Shown here: positions 42,303 to 51,956 of the stretch, piece after piece | How the letters are laid out: each line of letters begins with the position of its first letter | Position numbering within the stretch: position 1 is the stretch's first letter | DNA from: a virus | IMG/VR virus record: IMGVR_UViG_3300033997_000092 | Location: 124,001-188,000 of that record | Length of the DNA stretch: 64,000 nucleotides | Strand: one strand, 5' to 3' | Program-made: the position numbers and the translations under genes | Notes under the pieces: model-generated | What the model was told of the DNA's origin: nothing | The model's input: only the letters and a program-made list of their open reading frames with translations | Databases searched by the model: none

Positions 42303-42329
42303 AAAGCGGGGCTTAGGCTCCGCTTTTTT
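42303..42329 (+). terminator. Intrinsic terminator closing the charged-protein block
   Basis: AAAGCGGGGC (42303-42312) pairs with GCTCCGCTTT (42317-42326; one G-T wobble) around TTAG, then TTT and G. It lies 30 bp past the Lys-rich gene. Confidence 0.85.
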
Positions 42330-42347
42330 GCTTTCTGAGGACCATCT

Positions 42348-42770
42348 ATGATTCTTGAATTAACACAATATTTGGCACAGTGCAGTTCTCCGGGTATGGC
42401 GCTACAGGCATTGCACAGTAACGCTGTTATCTTGGCACAGGAACTAAATCAATTACGCTTCGAGTTTGATTCTTGTGAAGTTACTGTTGCCAAGAATTCA
42501 CATTTCCTAAAAGATTCCAAATCAAACTGGGACACGGCAGCATACAAACTCGCAATCAGTAAAGCTGAGCGGGACAGAACTCTGCTGTCTTATCGTATCG
42601 TCCAAGCAGAGAAGCTCCAAAAGATCTTACTCAGTAAGATCAGTGATCTGTCTGGAATTTCTGTTCTGGACGTTGAAGATTTGTTAGATCCGTCTCTTAT
42701 GGATCAAGTAATATCCCTGTCCCAGATCCATTTAGAGAAGGCATTATCATCTATCAAACAACTGGAGTGA
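42348..42770 (+). CDS. Hypothetical helical protein, 140 aa
   Basis: CTGAGGACCATCT precedes the ATG. Mostly helical and coiled-coil like. Overlap of its end with the next ribosome binding site indicates coupling. Unknown function. Confidence 0.6.
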   Translation: MILELTQYLAQCSSPGMALQALHSNAVILAQELNQLRFEFDSCEVTVAKNSHFLKDSKSNWDTAAYKLAISKAERDRTLLSYRIVQAEKLQKILLSKISDLSGISVLDVEDLLDPSLMDQVISLSQIHLEKALSSIKQLE

Positions 42771-42772
42771 TT

Positions 42773-43162
42773 ATGGACTCTGCACTTAAGGATTGTATAT
42801 TTAAAGTGCAGGCTGCAAAAGCCGCACTTGCTCAATCGAACAAAAATTTGATTGAGTATGTTTTCCGCGTATGTCCGTTAGGAAACTACTGCCTGCTTGT
42901 TACTATAGATCCAGACAAGCTACAAGGTCGATTATCTCCAGATTTTGAATTTGAAGCGTGTGTCTCTTTGCAGATATTGCACCCTGTTAGCATGGAAGAG
43001 GCACACTTATCTCCCACTACATCGGATAGTGTAACACTTCAAGAACTAACTAAAATCAGAAGAATTCTTGAATCTGGTCAGTTGCCTGAGCGTGACGACA
43101 CACTAACAAAACGATTTATCGAAGTTATGGAAATGAAATATAGCGGTGAGCAACATGGCTAA
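42773..43162 (+). CDS. Hypothetical protein, 129 aa
   Basis: ATG at 42773 behind GGAGTGATT; an upstream in-frame GTG is less likely. Alpha/beta. It overlaps the topoisomerase start by 8 bp, so it is probably coupled to it. No family recognised. Confidence 0.6.
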   Translation: MDSALKDCIFKVQAAKAALAQSNKNLIEYVFRVCPLGNYCLLVTIDPDKLQGRLSPDFEFEACVSLQILHPVSMEEAHLSPTTSDSVTLQELTKIRRILESGQLPERDDTLTKRFIEVMEMKYSGEQHG

Positions 43163-45206
43163 AGTGAAAAAAGCGCAAGCATATTCCGAGGACAGTATTA
43201 GAGTCCTCGAAGGATTGGAAAAAGTACGCAGTAACGCGACTATGTACATGGGCGACTTGGGTACGCCGATGGTATATCGCATGGTTAAGGAAGCCGTAGA
43301 TAACTTCTACGATGAAGCACAAGCTGGCCGTAATACTGGCGGTATAGTTGCATTCAGCCTAAAAGAAAATCGCTACATCATTGCTGACTTCGCGCAGGGT
43401 ATTCCTGTCGGTATGAAGAAAGTAGGCGGCAAGAGTGTTAGTACATTGACTGTTGTTATGACCGAGCTGCATGCCGGCGGTAAGTTTGATGACAGTGCTT
43501 ATAAAACTTCATCAGGTACACATGGTGTTGGTATCAGTGCTACCAACGCATTGTCGAAAGAGTTCCGTGTTTGGACTCGCCGTGAAGGCTCCTGGTACTT
43601 CCAGGAATTCAGTTGTGGTGTTGCATTAGCTGATGTTAAAAAGCTCAGTGACGACAAAGCACTAATTAAACGCTGTGACTTCCTGAAGCCGTATCGCAAA
43701 CGTCTCGGCACAGTGATCGAGTTTATTCCTGATCAGTCAGTGATAGCAGAAAACGCATCGCGTACAAAGAAAGTCAAAAATCTTATTGAAGCAAAGTTGG
43801 ACATCAAAGTTGCTGGCCCTTGGCTGCGTAACTTAGCTATGCTTACTCCTGGTCTTGAAATTACCTACATGCACTTGGATAAAGACATCAGCAAGACTTT
43901 CCAGAACAAGAAAGGCCTTCCTGGTATCATCAACAACATCGTCGAGAAGAACACTCTGACTCCACTGAACAGCCGTGCTATGTTCGAGTACAGTGACGAT
44001 TATCTGAGTATGTGTTTGCTTTGGACTACACACGCCGACGACAATTACTTCCAGTCGTTTGTAAACAGTAGCCCGACTATCGATCACGGTATGCACGTAA
44101 AAGGTTTCCGTGATGCTTTGGCAGAAGCACTTAAACCGTATCTGCCTAAAAAGAAAGCAACAAAAAGCAAGCGCAGTAAGAAACCTGAGAACGATTTTAA
44201 AGTCGAAGATTTGTTTATCGGCCTTGTAGGTGTTATCAACTGGCGTATGAACTCCGCACAGTTCTCTGGTCAGGTGAAAGACAAACTTGTTTCAAAGGTC
44301 GATGTGCAGATCTATGAAAAGCTTGTCGGTGAACTCAAAGCATTCTTCACTAAGCACAAAAAGCTCGGTAAAGAAATTGTAGCCCGTGCCGTAGCAGCTT
44401 CCGGTGTTCGTGCTTCACTGGCAAACATTATGAAGTCGATGTCCGAAGTGCGTTCAAGCACACGTAGCATGTTGCCTGCCTGTTTGACCGAAGCTCCTAA
44501 CTGCTCAGATGAAGATCGTGAACAGTATATCGTTGAAGGTGACTCGGCTGCGGGTACTGCAAAGAACGCACGTAACGCTAACCAGGAAGTTGTGTCGCTT
44601 TCTGGTAAGATTCTCAATGCCTTGCGTGAAAGTTTACCGAAGTTGCTTTCTAACGAACGCATACAAGACTTGATTGCTTGTGCTGGTGCTGACCTGAAGT
44701 CGTTGGATCCAAAAGACAAGAACCCGCATTTCTCTGTTGAGAAGTTGCGTGTTGGTCGTGTGATACTTCTTGCGGATGCTGACCCTGACGGCTTCCACAT
44801 TACAACACTGTTGATTGCTTTCTACTGGCGTATGTTCCCAGATTTGATTAAGCAAGGCCGCCTGTATGTTGTTGATGCTCCACTATTCAACGCTATGCAC
44901 AAAGGCAAACACTACGGCGGGAACTCTGCTGAAGAATGTCTGGCAGCTATGGAAAAAGACAATGTTCCTAAGCAGCTTATGTTCCGTGCTAAAGGTTGGG
45001 GTGAAGTACCTGAAGATATGTTGGGTTACATTGCCTTTGATCAGAAGACACGTAAACTTATCCGTATCACAGAGGAAACCTGTAAAGACAAGTTGCGCTT
45101 CTACTACCAGTTCATTGCTGAAGATGCCTCAGCCAGACGCCGCCTGTTAGGTCTTAAAGGTTCTGCTGGTGCTGAGATACCTGTAGAAGAATCTAAGGAA
45201 GACTAA
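43155..45206 (+). CDS. Type II topoisomerase, GyrB/ParE-like ATPase subunit
   Basis: The 683-residue protein has a GHKL ATPase: EAVDNFYDEA (about 46-55), GGKFDDSAYKTSSGTHGVGI (about 111-130), and a transducer with a QS...K-type loop. Its TOPRIM domain has YIVEGDSAAG (about 458-467) and ILLADADPDGFHI (about 536-548). A Lys-rich linker (KKKATKSKRSKK) is inserted near residue 335. It is the size of ParE (about 630 aa) plus the insert. With the breakage-reunion subunit at 46465 it forms a phage topoisomerase that relieves supercoiling or separates daughter DNA. Canonical catalytic residues are present. Confidence 0.9.
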   Translation: MAKVKKAQAYSEDSIRVLEGLEKVRSNATMYMGDLGTPMVYRMVKEAVDNFYDEAQAGRNTGGIVAFSLKENRYIIADFAQGIPVGMKKVGGKSVSTLTVVMTELHAGGKFDDSAYKTSSGTHGVGISATNALSKEFRVWTRREGSWYFQEFSCGVALADVKKLSDDKALIKRCDFLKPYRKRLGTVIEFIPDQSVIAENASRTKKVKNLIEAKLDIKVAGPWLRNLAMLTPGLEITYMHLDKDISKTFQNKKGLPGIINNIVEKNTLTPLNSRAMFEYSDDYLSMCLLWTTHADDNYFQSFVNSSPTIDHGMHVKGFRDALAEALKPYLPKKKATKSKRSKKPENDFKVEDLFIGLVGVINWRMNSAQFSGQVKDKLVSKVDVQIYEKLVGELKAFFTKHKKLGKEIVARAVAASGVRASLANIMKSMSEVRSSTRSMLPACLTEAPNCSDEDREQYIVEGDSAAGTAKNARNANQEVVSLSGKILNALRESLPKLLSNERIQDLIACAGADLKSLDPKDKNPHFSVEKLRVGRVILLADADPDGFHITTLLIAFYWRMFPDLIKQGRLYVVDAPLFNAMHKGKHYGGNSAEECLAAMEKDNVPKQLMFRAKGWGEVPEDMLGYIAFDQKTRKLIRITEETCKDKLRFYYQFIAEDASARRRLLGLKGSAGAEIPVEESKED

Positions 45207-45238
45207 TTTATAGCTATCCGTTTAATAACGAGGTAGCT

Positions 45239-45628
45239 ATGTACTACGTTCTCCTTGATGTAACATGCAGTCCAGTGGAGACAGCGGACTTACGATTCGT
45301 TCAGTCTCCATCACTGGTTACTTTTTGGTTCTGTGTAGAGAAACTCCCGACATATTTAATGATTGCTTCGTTGATGGTTCTTGATAGCGAAGGCAATATA
45401 TTGAAGTCTGTATGGGACAGTTACAAAAAGACCGTTGATGCGTATACACTTGATTTAATCGACAGTATATGTATTGACGGCACAACAACTGATTTCTCAA
45501 AATACATAGATCCTTCTGGTATGCCAAATCTCGGTTACGATTCATTCTATGATTCGGATTTAATATACGAACGCAAACGAGAGATGTTGCCGCGTATAAA
45601 CAACATACTTTCAACAATATTGAAGTGA
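45239..45628 (+). CDS. Hypothetical protein, 129 aa
   Basis: CGAGGTAGCT precedes the ATG. Hydrophobic, beta-rich first half (FWFCVEKLPTYLMIASLMVL). It sits between the topoisomerase subunits. No family recognised. Confidence 0.6.
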   Translation: MYYVLLDVTCSPVETADLRFVQSPSLVTFWFCVEKLPTYLMIASLMVLDSEGNILKSVWDSYKKTVDAYTLDLIDSICIDGTTTDFSKYIDPSGMPNLGYDSFYDSDLIYERKREMLPRINNILSTILK

Positions 45629-45635
45629 GGATTTT

Positions 45636-46088
45636 ATGGCCACTAAAGCAGAAAGCACTGTCTTTTTATTCATGCCGTTTCATTTTGCTGGACATACAAA
45701 TACTTGGTTCAAAACAACATTGCCTGTGATTCGTGGAGAACGCGAACACCGTGATGGTACGCCAGCGCAACGGCTGTTAGATGTAATGCCGTCTTTCGCT
45801 GCTGCTGTTATCGTAGATAGCCTAGGCTACTTTATTAAAAAGCAACCAAGCAATATGTTTGGTGAACACGTTATCCGTGTGTTCTCTGAAGGCATGCAGT
45901 GGTTAGAACAGAATTCAGTTAGCATTAGCCGTGACGCACTTTTGTCTGAGTTGCAGGTTGTATCAAACCCAAACAACAGGCTGAAGACCGTTAAGTCCAC
46001 GGCATCATCGGATGCTTATAACAGCAAGGCGTTTACTGATTTCCTGACTATCGTACTTCCTAAGGGTGTCCCTTCTGCTTTAGGATAA
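45636..46088 (+). CDS. Hypothetical protein, 150 aa
   Basis: TGAGGATTTT precedes the ATG. Alpha/beta, basic. The next promoter P5 overlaps its stop region. Function unknown. Confidence 0.6.
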   Translation: MATKAESTVFLFMPFHFAGHTNTWFKTTLPVIRGEREHRDGTPAQRLLDVMPSFAAAVIVDSLGYFIKKQPSNMFGEHVIRVFSEGMQWLEQNSVSISRDALLSELQVVSNPNNRLKTVKSTASSDAYNSKAFTDFLTIVLPKGVPSALG

Positions 46089-46089
46089 T

Positions 46090-46147
46090 CTCTGCTATCC
46101 GTTGCAGAAATAGGTCATTGACATCTGATATTCTCCTGTAGTATAAT
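46090..46147 (+). promoter_or_regulatory. Sigma70 promoter P5 of the conserved-block family
   Basis: TTGACA (46118-46123), 18 bp spacer and TATAAT (46142-46147). The upstream block CTCTGCTATCCGTTGC then AGAAATAGG matches P1 and P2. It drives 46176 and the topoisomerase A-like gene behind it. Confidence 0.83.
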
Positions 46148-46175
46148 CGCGTGAGTGATTCTTTGGAGAAACTCT

Positions 46176-46526
46176 ATGAATAACGCTGATGAATTTCTTA
46201 AACGCAAAAGGATATTCATTGCTACATTTATTCCCACGGACAAATATCCTAAGCCTCCTGCATCCAATCATTGGACCGTTCATGTTCCAGTTGTGTTCGA
46301 TTACAGGTCTAATCAACTCAAGGCTTATGTGATGGGGAATGATTATGTTGTTGAAGCAGTTCACTCTGGCTTCATCCACAAGTTTTTTAGTTTACGGGAA
46401 GTTCCTTCTACAGACGCCCAGTACCAAAACATAGTAGAACGAGTAAAGTACATTCGAGGGATCTATGAGAGACAAAAAGAAAGCGATAAAAGCCGCGAAG
46501 TCCAAAGCGCCTGGCAAAGAACCTGA
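46176..46526 (+). CDS. Hypothetical protein, 116 aa
   Basis: TTGGAGAAACTCT precedes the ATG. Small basic protein with an aromatic-rich core. Its last 62 bp overlap the next gene in another frame. Unknown function. Confidence 0.58.
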   Translation: MNNADEFLKRKRIFIATFIPTDKYPKPPASNHWTVHVPVVFDYRSNQLKAYVMGNDYVVEAVHSGFIHKFFSLREVPSTDAQYQNIVERVKYIRGIYERQKESDKSREVQSAWQRT

Positions 46527-48033
46527 AAAGAAAAAGAAGGGCAAAGGTCACGGCAGATTAACCGCTGACCAAGTAATGCAGATTCTACCTGACACCGTTG
46601 TTGATGAAACAATGATGTCGTACTCTGCCCGTGCAAGTTTCAACTACGGTTCGTTTGTTGTTGAAGACCGCGCCGTTCCCGATTTTCGTGATGGCCTGAA
46701 GCCTGTACAGCGACGAGTTATTTATGCGATGTACAACTTGGGTCTTGGACACAAAGCTAAGTTTAAAAAGTCTGCGCGTGTTGTTGGTGACACGCTTGGC
46801 CTGTATCATCCACATGGTGATGCTGCATGTTATGGTTCTCTTGTTGGTTTAGCTAACACGATTCCGAAGATTGTTGATGGTCAAGGTAACTGGGGTAGTC
46901 CAGTAGACAATGCCGCAGCGCAGCGTTATACCGAATGCCGTTTAAGTTCGTTCAGTGATCTATTCCTGTTAGATCCGGGTTACATGAAGGTAGTTCCGCA
47001 CGAACAGAACTACGACAACACAACAACGATTCCAATGTATTTGCCTTCAACAGTCCCAACAATGATGTTGATGGGTAACGTCGGCGGTATCGCGTATGGT
47101 GTCCGTGCCTGTAACCCAGCGTTTGAGTTTGAAGGTGTTATCAAACTTTCTGAGATTGCGTTATCTGGTAAAAAGGTAACACACAAAGATTGTATCAAGC
47201 ACCTGAACATTCGCGCTCCGTACGGTTCCAAGTGTGTATCAAGTCCTGATGAAATTGCGGAGTTTATCCGTACAGGCCGTGCATCGTTGAAGTTTGTTCC
47301 TCACATCGAACTCAATGAAAAGCAAAAGATCATTGAAATCAAATCATACTCGCCTGGCTTTTGCTCAGCCAAGCAAGTTGAGAAAGCTGCTCAGAAGATT
47401 GCAAGCCACAAGTCTGTTGCTCGTTGGACTCCTGACTGCGGTAAGAAAAATCCCAAAGCGGGCCCGCATGGTGCGTACTACTACATTACGCCTAAGCGCG
47501 GTATCAGCGAAGACGACCTGTACGACCTGCTTGATGATGTAACTAAGATCTTGACAGGCAGTGAATACTATTGCTTGGGTGTTACTGTTCGTAAGCTGGA
47601 TGACAAGAACGTGTTTAGCTATTGCAGCTATTCTACCTTCTTTAATCAGTGGGCTGCCTACCGCCTGAAGCTGGAACGCAGCTATCTGTTGAGCTTAATC
47701 AGCCAGACTGAAATAGAGCTTGACAGGCAAGAGCTTTTGCTGTATGCTGTTGTCAACCGTAAACAAATACTTGCGGTGCTGGCAAAAGCGTTGGAGAGTT
47801 CTGACCCAGATGCTTACATGGCTAAGGCACTCAAGATTGACAAAGCGAAAGCGAAAGCAATCTTGGACTTGCAGGTAAGGCGTTTAGCTAAACTCGAACA
47901 GGGTGAGTTGCAGGCAAAAATCACAGAGTTGAAGGCCCGCATCAAGCAATACAAATTGGACCACAAAGATCCAATTAACCGCACAGTTTCTCACATGAAG
48001 AAAACTGTAAATCAATACCTGAAGAAGCAGTAA
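46465..48033 (+). CDS. Type II topoisomerase, GyrA/ParC-like breakage-reunion subunit
   Basis: The 522-residue protein starts with a Lys-rich tag (about 30 residues), then [56 protein letters not shown] and [11 protein letters not shown] with active-site Tyr155. It cuts and rejoins DNA. It lacks the C-terminal DNA-wrapping beta-propeller of GyrA, like T4 gp52 and truncated ParC, so relaxation or decatenation is more likely than supercoiling. It overlaps the previous gene by 62 bp; GAGGG lies 4 bp before the ATG. Confidence 0.9.
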   Translation: MRDKKKAIKAAKSKAPGKEPEKKKKGKGHGRLTADQVMQILPDTVVDETMMSYSARASFNYGSFVVEDRAVPDFRDGLKPVQRRVIYAMYNLGLGHKAKFKKSARVVGDTLGLYHPHGDAACYGSLVGLANTIPKIVDGQGNWGSPVDNAAAQRYTECRLSSFSDLFLLDPGYMKVVPHEQNYDNTTTIPMYLPSTVPTMMLMGNVGGIAYGVRACNPAFEFEGVIKLSEIALSGKKVTHKDCIKHLNIRAPYGSKCVSSPDEIAEFIRTGRASLKFVPHIELNEKQKIIEIKSYSPGFCSAKQVEKAAQKIASHKSVARWTPDCGKKNPKAGPHGAYYYITPKRGISEDDLYDLLDDVTKILTGSEYYCLGVTVRKLDDKNVFSYCSYSTFFNQWAAYRLKLERSYLLSLISQTEIELDRQELLLYAVVNRKQILAVLAKALESSDPDAYMAKALKIDKAKAKAILDLQVRRLAKLEQGELQAKITELKARIKQYKLDHKDPINRTVSHMKKTVNQYLKKQ

Positions 48034-48115
48034 AATGTTTGAGGGTGGTCTGGGTCGCTAATTTGATTCCAGATTCACCCTCCAGATCTATAGGATCTAA
48101 CTAGGAAGTAAAAAC

Positions 48116-49429
48116 ATGAGCAAACTGACTGGAAACTCGGTCCAAGCTTTGATTGCTGGATTAGAGTGTGTTAAATCCGTTGTAAATACTGCACAAGCCA
48201 CACCTCAACTATTGCACTCAGAGGAACGTGCGCTTCAATCCCTTTCATCATGCACTGAAGGCTTAAACAGTTTTCTCAGTGTGTCCCGTGAGCCAGCGGC
48301 TCGCCAGTTACGCAAAGAAGTCAAGGTGTTACACAACACGCTTGCGTCACTGGCATCAGGCATAGAAAATGAGGACTTAGATCCTGAGGAATTCTTAGAA
48401 TCCTTGACAGGTGAAGTCAACAATTTAGCCTCATCGATTGAAATCGTAGGCTTATCTATGGCAAATGAATCAGACATATCAGACGCGGAATTGGGTATCG
48501 AATCCGAAAGCGCATCTACCGAACTGTCTGACTTCAAAAAACTCCCAGACCAAGAAGTTGATGTTGCTGATGCAGTTAACACTGTCCGCAAACTAAATCG
48601 CTACGACAGCTACCGTAATGCTTTGGCGCGCAAGCTCCAGAAGCCGTTCTCTGTTCAGCCTGTTGATCTGCCTATTGTCGTCAGGTTCCAGAACAACCGA
48701 CTCAACATGCCTGCGGTACTTGAATCTGTTTTTCCTGGACGTGTTGACCCTGTCGGTGTTACAGGAAAGACTGCTGCCGATATAGGTATTGTGTTGCAGA
48801 ACCAGATTGTTGTTCAGTTCTCAAAGACCTACGCTATGGAAATCGCACAGGAACTTATGAACGAAGACGACACTGCTGAACGCCTGTCGAATTCACGTAC
48901 TGTACTCAACAACTTGCGTAAACGGGAACGCACACTGAATAAAGAGCTTGAGAAGCTTGCCGAAGAGGAAGCAGCACTTGGCAAAAAGATCTCAAAGATT
49001 ACCCGTACTCGTATCGAAAAACAACGCGCCCAGATATTTGCAAACTTAGCAAAGCTGGAAGATCCTATCAAACAGAATATGGACCGCGTAAAAGAAGCAC
49101 AGTCTGTCAAACGCAGCAAAGCCAAAGTCGCCCTGAAGCCTGAAGCTGCCTACCTGACACGACTGAATATGTTTTTGGAAGAATTGTCTGCACGTGGTAA
49201 GAACTACACCACGCTCAGCAATACTTTCTTGACCAGTCCTGCGAACAGTGACTTGGTTCTTGCGTGGTTAGTTCCTACCGCTGCATATACCAAGCTTGCA
49301 AATCTCAGCGGCTCTAACACTGCGGTAACATCTTGGGGATTACCGTGGAGTGGACGTAAAGCTGTTGTTCGTAGTACCGTTGACATTCCTGACGGTGTTT
49401 TCTTACCTACTAAGGTACGCAAGCATTAA
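48116..49429 (+). CDS. Hypothetical protein with coiled coil, 437 aa
   Basis: GGAAGTAAAAAC precedes the ATG. Acidic helical first third, folded middle, coiled coil at about 255-330 (ending KRSKAKVALKPEAAY), then a C-terminal domain. No recognised motif. It abuts the HNH gene by TAATG, so it is possibly coupled to it. Confidence 0.6.
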   Translation: MSKLTGNSVQALIAGLECVKSVVNTAQATPQLLHSEERALQSLSSCTEGLNSFLSVSREPAARQLRKEVKVLHNTLASLASGIENEDLDPEEFLESLTGEVNNLASSIEIVGLSMANESDISDAELGIESESASTELSDFKKLPDQEVDVADAVNTVRKLNRYDSYRNALARKLQKPFSVQPVDLPIVVRFQNNRLNMPAVLESVFPGRVDPVGVTGKTAADIGIVLQNQIVVQFSKTYAMEIAQELMNEDDTAERLSNSRTVLNNLRKRERTLNKELEKLAEEEAALGKKISKITRTRIEKQRAQIFANLAKLEDPIKQNMDRVKEAQSVKRSKAKVALKPEAAYLTRLNMFLEELSARGKNYTTLSNTFLTSPANSDLVLAWLVPTAAYTKLANLSGSNTAVTSWGLPWSGRKAVVRSTVDIPDGVFLPTKVRKH

Positions 49430-49983
49430 TGGAAAATAAACTTCCAGCGAGAGAACAAGCTGGTATGACTCAGTGTTGTATTTGTCACACGTGGACAGGC
49501 ACAATACACTGGCATCATACCATTCCTCGTTCTCTTGGAGGCACTGACAGTTTGCAGATTCCTATTGACGCAGACTGTCACAACAACCTCCACGCAAAAG
49601 CGGATGCAATCGTAGCGATGATTCGTAGTGGAGGTAAACGAACTGTGAAATCTAGGTTCTGGGCTAAACAGGAAGCTGAGAACCGGGCTGAACAGTGGTT
49701 GCAGATATTGATACACGCTATGTTGTATCCTCCTGTATCTGCTGGTGAGAAAATGATACTTCTTCCTTCAATAAAAGTTGATATGTCTACCAGACAACAA
49801 ATTCAACTGTTGCAGAAAGATTTACCAGGTGTTACCAATTTAGAGCAATTGCTCCAGTTTTGTATAAACTACACATTACATAATAAAGGATATAAGAATT
49901 ATGGCGACAAAGAGAAACACTCTGATTCCAACCCGGGGCGAATCACACAAGAAAATAATCGAAGGAAGACTAACTTGTGGTGA
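49429..49983 (+). CDS. HNH endonuclease-like protein, 184 aa
   Basis: The N-terminal domain reads CCICHTWTGTIHWHHTIPRS, then DADCHNNLH: a zinc CxxC plus the HH...N...H core of HNH nucleases. The C-terminal 100 residues are helical. HNH proteins in phages act as packaging nucleases or homing endonucleases. It starts in a TAATG overlap and its last 83 bp overlap the next gene. Its placement is not immediately beside the terminase, which argues against a packaging role. Confidence 0.72.
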   Translation: MENKLPAREQAGMTQCCICHTWTGTIHWHHTIPRSLGGTDSLQIPIDADCHNNLHAKADAIVAMIRSGGKRTVKSRFWAKQEAENRAEQWLQILIHAMLYPPVSAGEKMILLPSIKVDMSTRQQIQLLQKDLPGVTNLEQLLQFCINYTLHNKGYKNYGDKEKHSDSNPGRITQENNRRKTNLW

Positions 49984-50767
49984 TTGTATTGGGCTGACAA
50001 GAGAGGTACTCATTTCTGGGGAAAGTGTCCCCTGCAACAAACAGGGCATGAAAGCTATTAGTAAAGCCTGTCCTAAGTTCCGTCCTGATTGTTTCCAGTT
50101 GCGCGGAGCAATCGAAGCCGAAGAAAATGTGTTAAGCGAGTTTGGTGCGATTATGTCAACCTTTGACACTAATCAGATTCGTATCTTCGGTATCGTAATG
50201 ATGAATGAAGCTATCACACGTAAACACGGCTTTAATTTTTACCAGCGTGTTTATGTCCGCTATCGTGGTACTGCTTCCTCAAACTACCTGTCGAATTTTA
50301 TGACTGCACGGATTCTCATGGCCGATGCAGAAAAAGTTTACATCTGTTCCGACGACGGCAAAATTGTGCTGACGTATGAAAACACTGGTGTTAATGGTCC
50401 TTCTATCTATGATGCGGAATCTTTCATTCCACTTCGTGATATGATGATTGCTAAAGCCCGCAAGATGGATCCTGATGTCCACCGTGCGACAACAAAAGCA
50501 CTGCGTCCTAAAGAAGCAGACTTCGATCTCAAACTCAACACTAACGGTATTCAGGGAACAATTACTGATATTACCCGTGTGTCAAAATCCAACGGCGGCA
50601 TAGGCAAGCGTAAACGCTCCTCTGAGATTGTCGATTTGGTTTCAATCGTACAACAGATTGAACGTGGTACAGGAGGCACAGCTAAGACCGAAGACGGCAG
50701 TGTTGTGTTGCGTCCTGATCGTTATAAGCGTAAGAGCGGTGGTGTCACTGAGTTGTCAGACTTCTAA
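49901..50767 (+). CDS. Hypothetical protein with N-terminal cysteine cluster, 288 aa
   Basis: AAAGGATATAAGAATT precedes the ATG. Cys residues in LTCGDC, VPCNKQ, KACPKFRPDC suggest a zinc module at about 25-65. The rest is folded with a basic C-terminus (KRKRSSE, PDRYKRK). It overlaps the HNH gene by 83 bp. Perhaps a DNA- or RNA-binding regulator; not identified. Confidence 0.6.
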   Translation: MATKRNTLIPTRGESHKKIIEGRLTCGDCIGLTREVLISGESVPCNKQGMKAISKACPKFRPDCFQLRGAIEAEENVLSEFGAIMSTFDTNQIRIFGIVMMNEAITRKHGFNFYQRVYVRYRGTASSNYLSNFMTARILMADAEKVYICSDDGKIVLTYENTGVNGPSIYDAESFIPLRDMMIAKARKMDPDVHRATTKALRPKEADFDLKLNTNGIQGTITDITRVSKSNGGIGKRKRSSEIVDLVSIVQQIERGTGGTAKTEDGSVVLRPDRYKRKSGGVTELSDF

Positions 50768-50777
50768 GGAGTTTGCA

Positions 50778-51956
50778 ATGGCTAAGCTTGACCCAAGATC
50801 GCTTTCCCATTTTATCTGTGATACTCTCCGTGTTAAATATGGGACTCAACAGTTTAAAAACTTAATGAGTTCCACGTTGTTGTACATCTGTACTTCGACA
50901 AACATCAAAGTGTACCACAGAACACTCAAAGACAACGCGGACTTTTCCGTGTTAGATATTACTCCTGCTCAGTTCAGAATGGAACTTATGGATTCAGGTT
51001 ACGTTACTGCTAACCTTAAGTTCTATTCAACTTTCCTTAGCCTGCTTACTGCAAATGCTTTGGATAAGTTTGTGGCTGAGGAGCTTTGTTACAAGTACAA
51101 AATCTGTCCTTGTGATGCAAAGCCTATCTTCAACTTTATTGTTGAACTCAAAGGATTCCGCACAGAGATTCGCAAATTCGCTAAGTCTCGCGGAATAAAG
51201 TCACGCGATTATTCGTTTACCAGATTACAGGAAATCAAAGATACGTTTTCTTCGATGTTGCCTGAGCTGGAAAAACACATTCGCAGAACAACAAACAAGA
51301 AGCTGGACTTCATTCGCAAATATTTCAATATGTCCCGCGAGGAGCTTTGGTCTGATTTAGTAGTGCATACGCTACGTGCCTACTACAAATCGGTACCGAA
51401 TGACTTCAGTGAACTCAAACAGTTGAACTACTTGCGTACCGCAGTAAATAACCGCGCACTCAACCTAATCGAAAGTCATGTCAGCCAGAAGCGCCAGCGT
51501 TTGGTTAACATGGGTTCAGACAACAAAGAAGGTGCGAAGTTCGTCCTTATGGTGGAAGCCGAATCGCAAATGACACTTAACAGTGAAGGCGAATCGCAGT
51601 CTCTTGAAACACTGGGTGAGGGTGAGTTTTGGTTAAACGGAGCTGAGAGTCAGGATTTTACACTGAGCATAGATTCACTGCGTTCTAAGTACCGCAATAC
51701 AAAACGTGGTGTTGTTCTTTCGGTGTTTGCAGGATTTGAGGTTCCACGTCTGACAACATGGATGCGTAAGCGCCGTATGTTACGTGCGGTAGATAAAAAC
51801 TCACAGGACATTATGGAGACCAAAGACATCGGGGAAATGTGCAGCATCCTCGCAGAATTTTTAAATGTCAAAGTCGATGTCATTCACACAGCTTTAGGGA
51901 GATTTGGACATGAACTTGGTTTCTTGCGCCGTGGAGGTAAAGCAGATGCCTTCTGA
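50778..51956 (+). CDS. Second sigma-factor-like protein, 392 aa
   Basis: AAGGAGTTTGCA precedes the ATG at 50778. Residues 187-240 (REELWSDLVVHTLRAYYKSV, then NDFSELKQLNYLRTAVNNRALNLIE) follow the sigma region 2 pattern. A second helical region (about 320-385; TKRGVVLSVFAGFEVPRLTTW) could be a region 4-like helix-turn-helix. It is very divergent; an unrelated helical protein cannot be excluded. If real, the phage encodes two sigma-like factors in this window (other at 18192). Confidence 0.5.
   Translation: MAKLDPRSLSHFICDTLRVKYGTQQFKNLMSSTLLYICTSTNIKVYHRTLKDNADFSVLDITPAQFRMELMDSGYVTANLKFYSTFLSLLTANALDKFVAEELCYKYKICPCDAKPIFNFIVELKGFRTEIRKFAKSRGIKSRDYSFTRLQEIKDTFSSMLPELEKHIRRTTNKKLDFIRKYFNMSREELWSDLVVHTLRAYYKSVPNDFSELKQLNYLRTAVNNRALNLIESHVSQKRQRLVNMGSDNKEGAKFVLMVEAESQMTLNSEGESQSLETLGEGEFWLNGAESQDFTLSIDSLRSKYRNTKRGVVLSVFAGFEVPRLTTWMRKRRMLRAVDKNSQDIMETKDIGEMCSILAEFLNVKVDVIHTALGRFGHELGFLRRGGKADAF

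Noticed and set aside
46095-46379. 94-aa minus-strand ORF under promoter P5
   Set aside because: It is antisense to a better-supported gene (46176-46526) and to promoter P5, and no ribosome binding site precedes it.
49429-49983. HNH gene as a homing endonuclease interrupting a split gene
   Set aside because: The genes on either side do not look like two halves of one protein, and no intron or intein boundary is visible.
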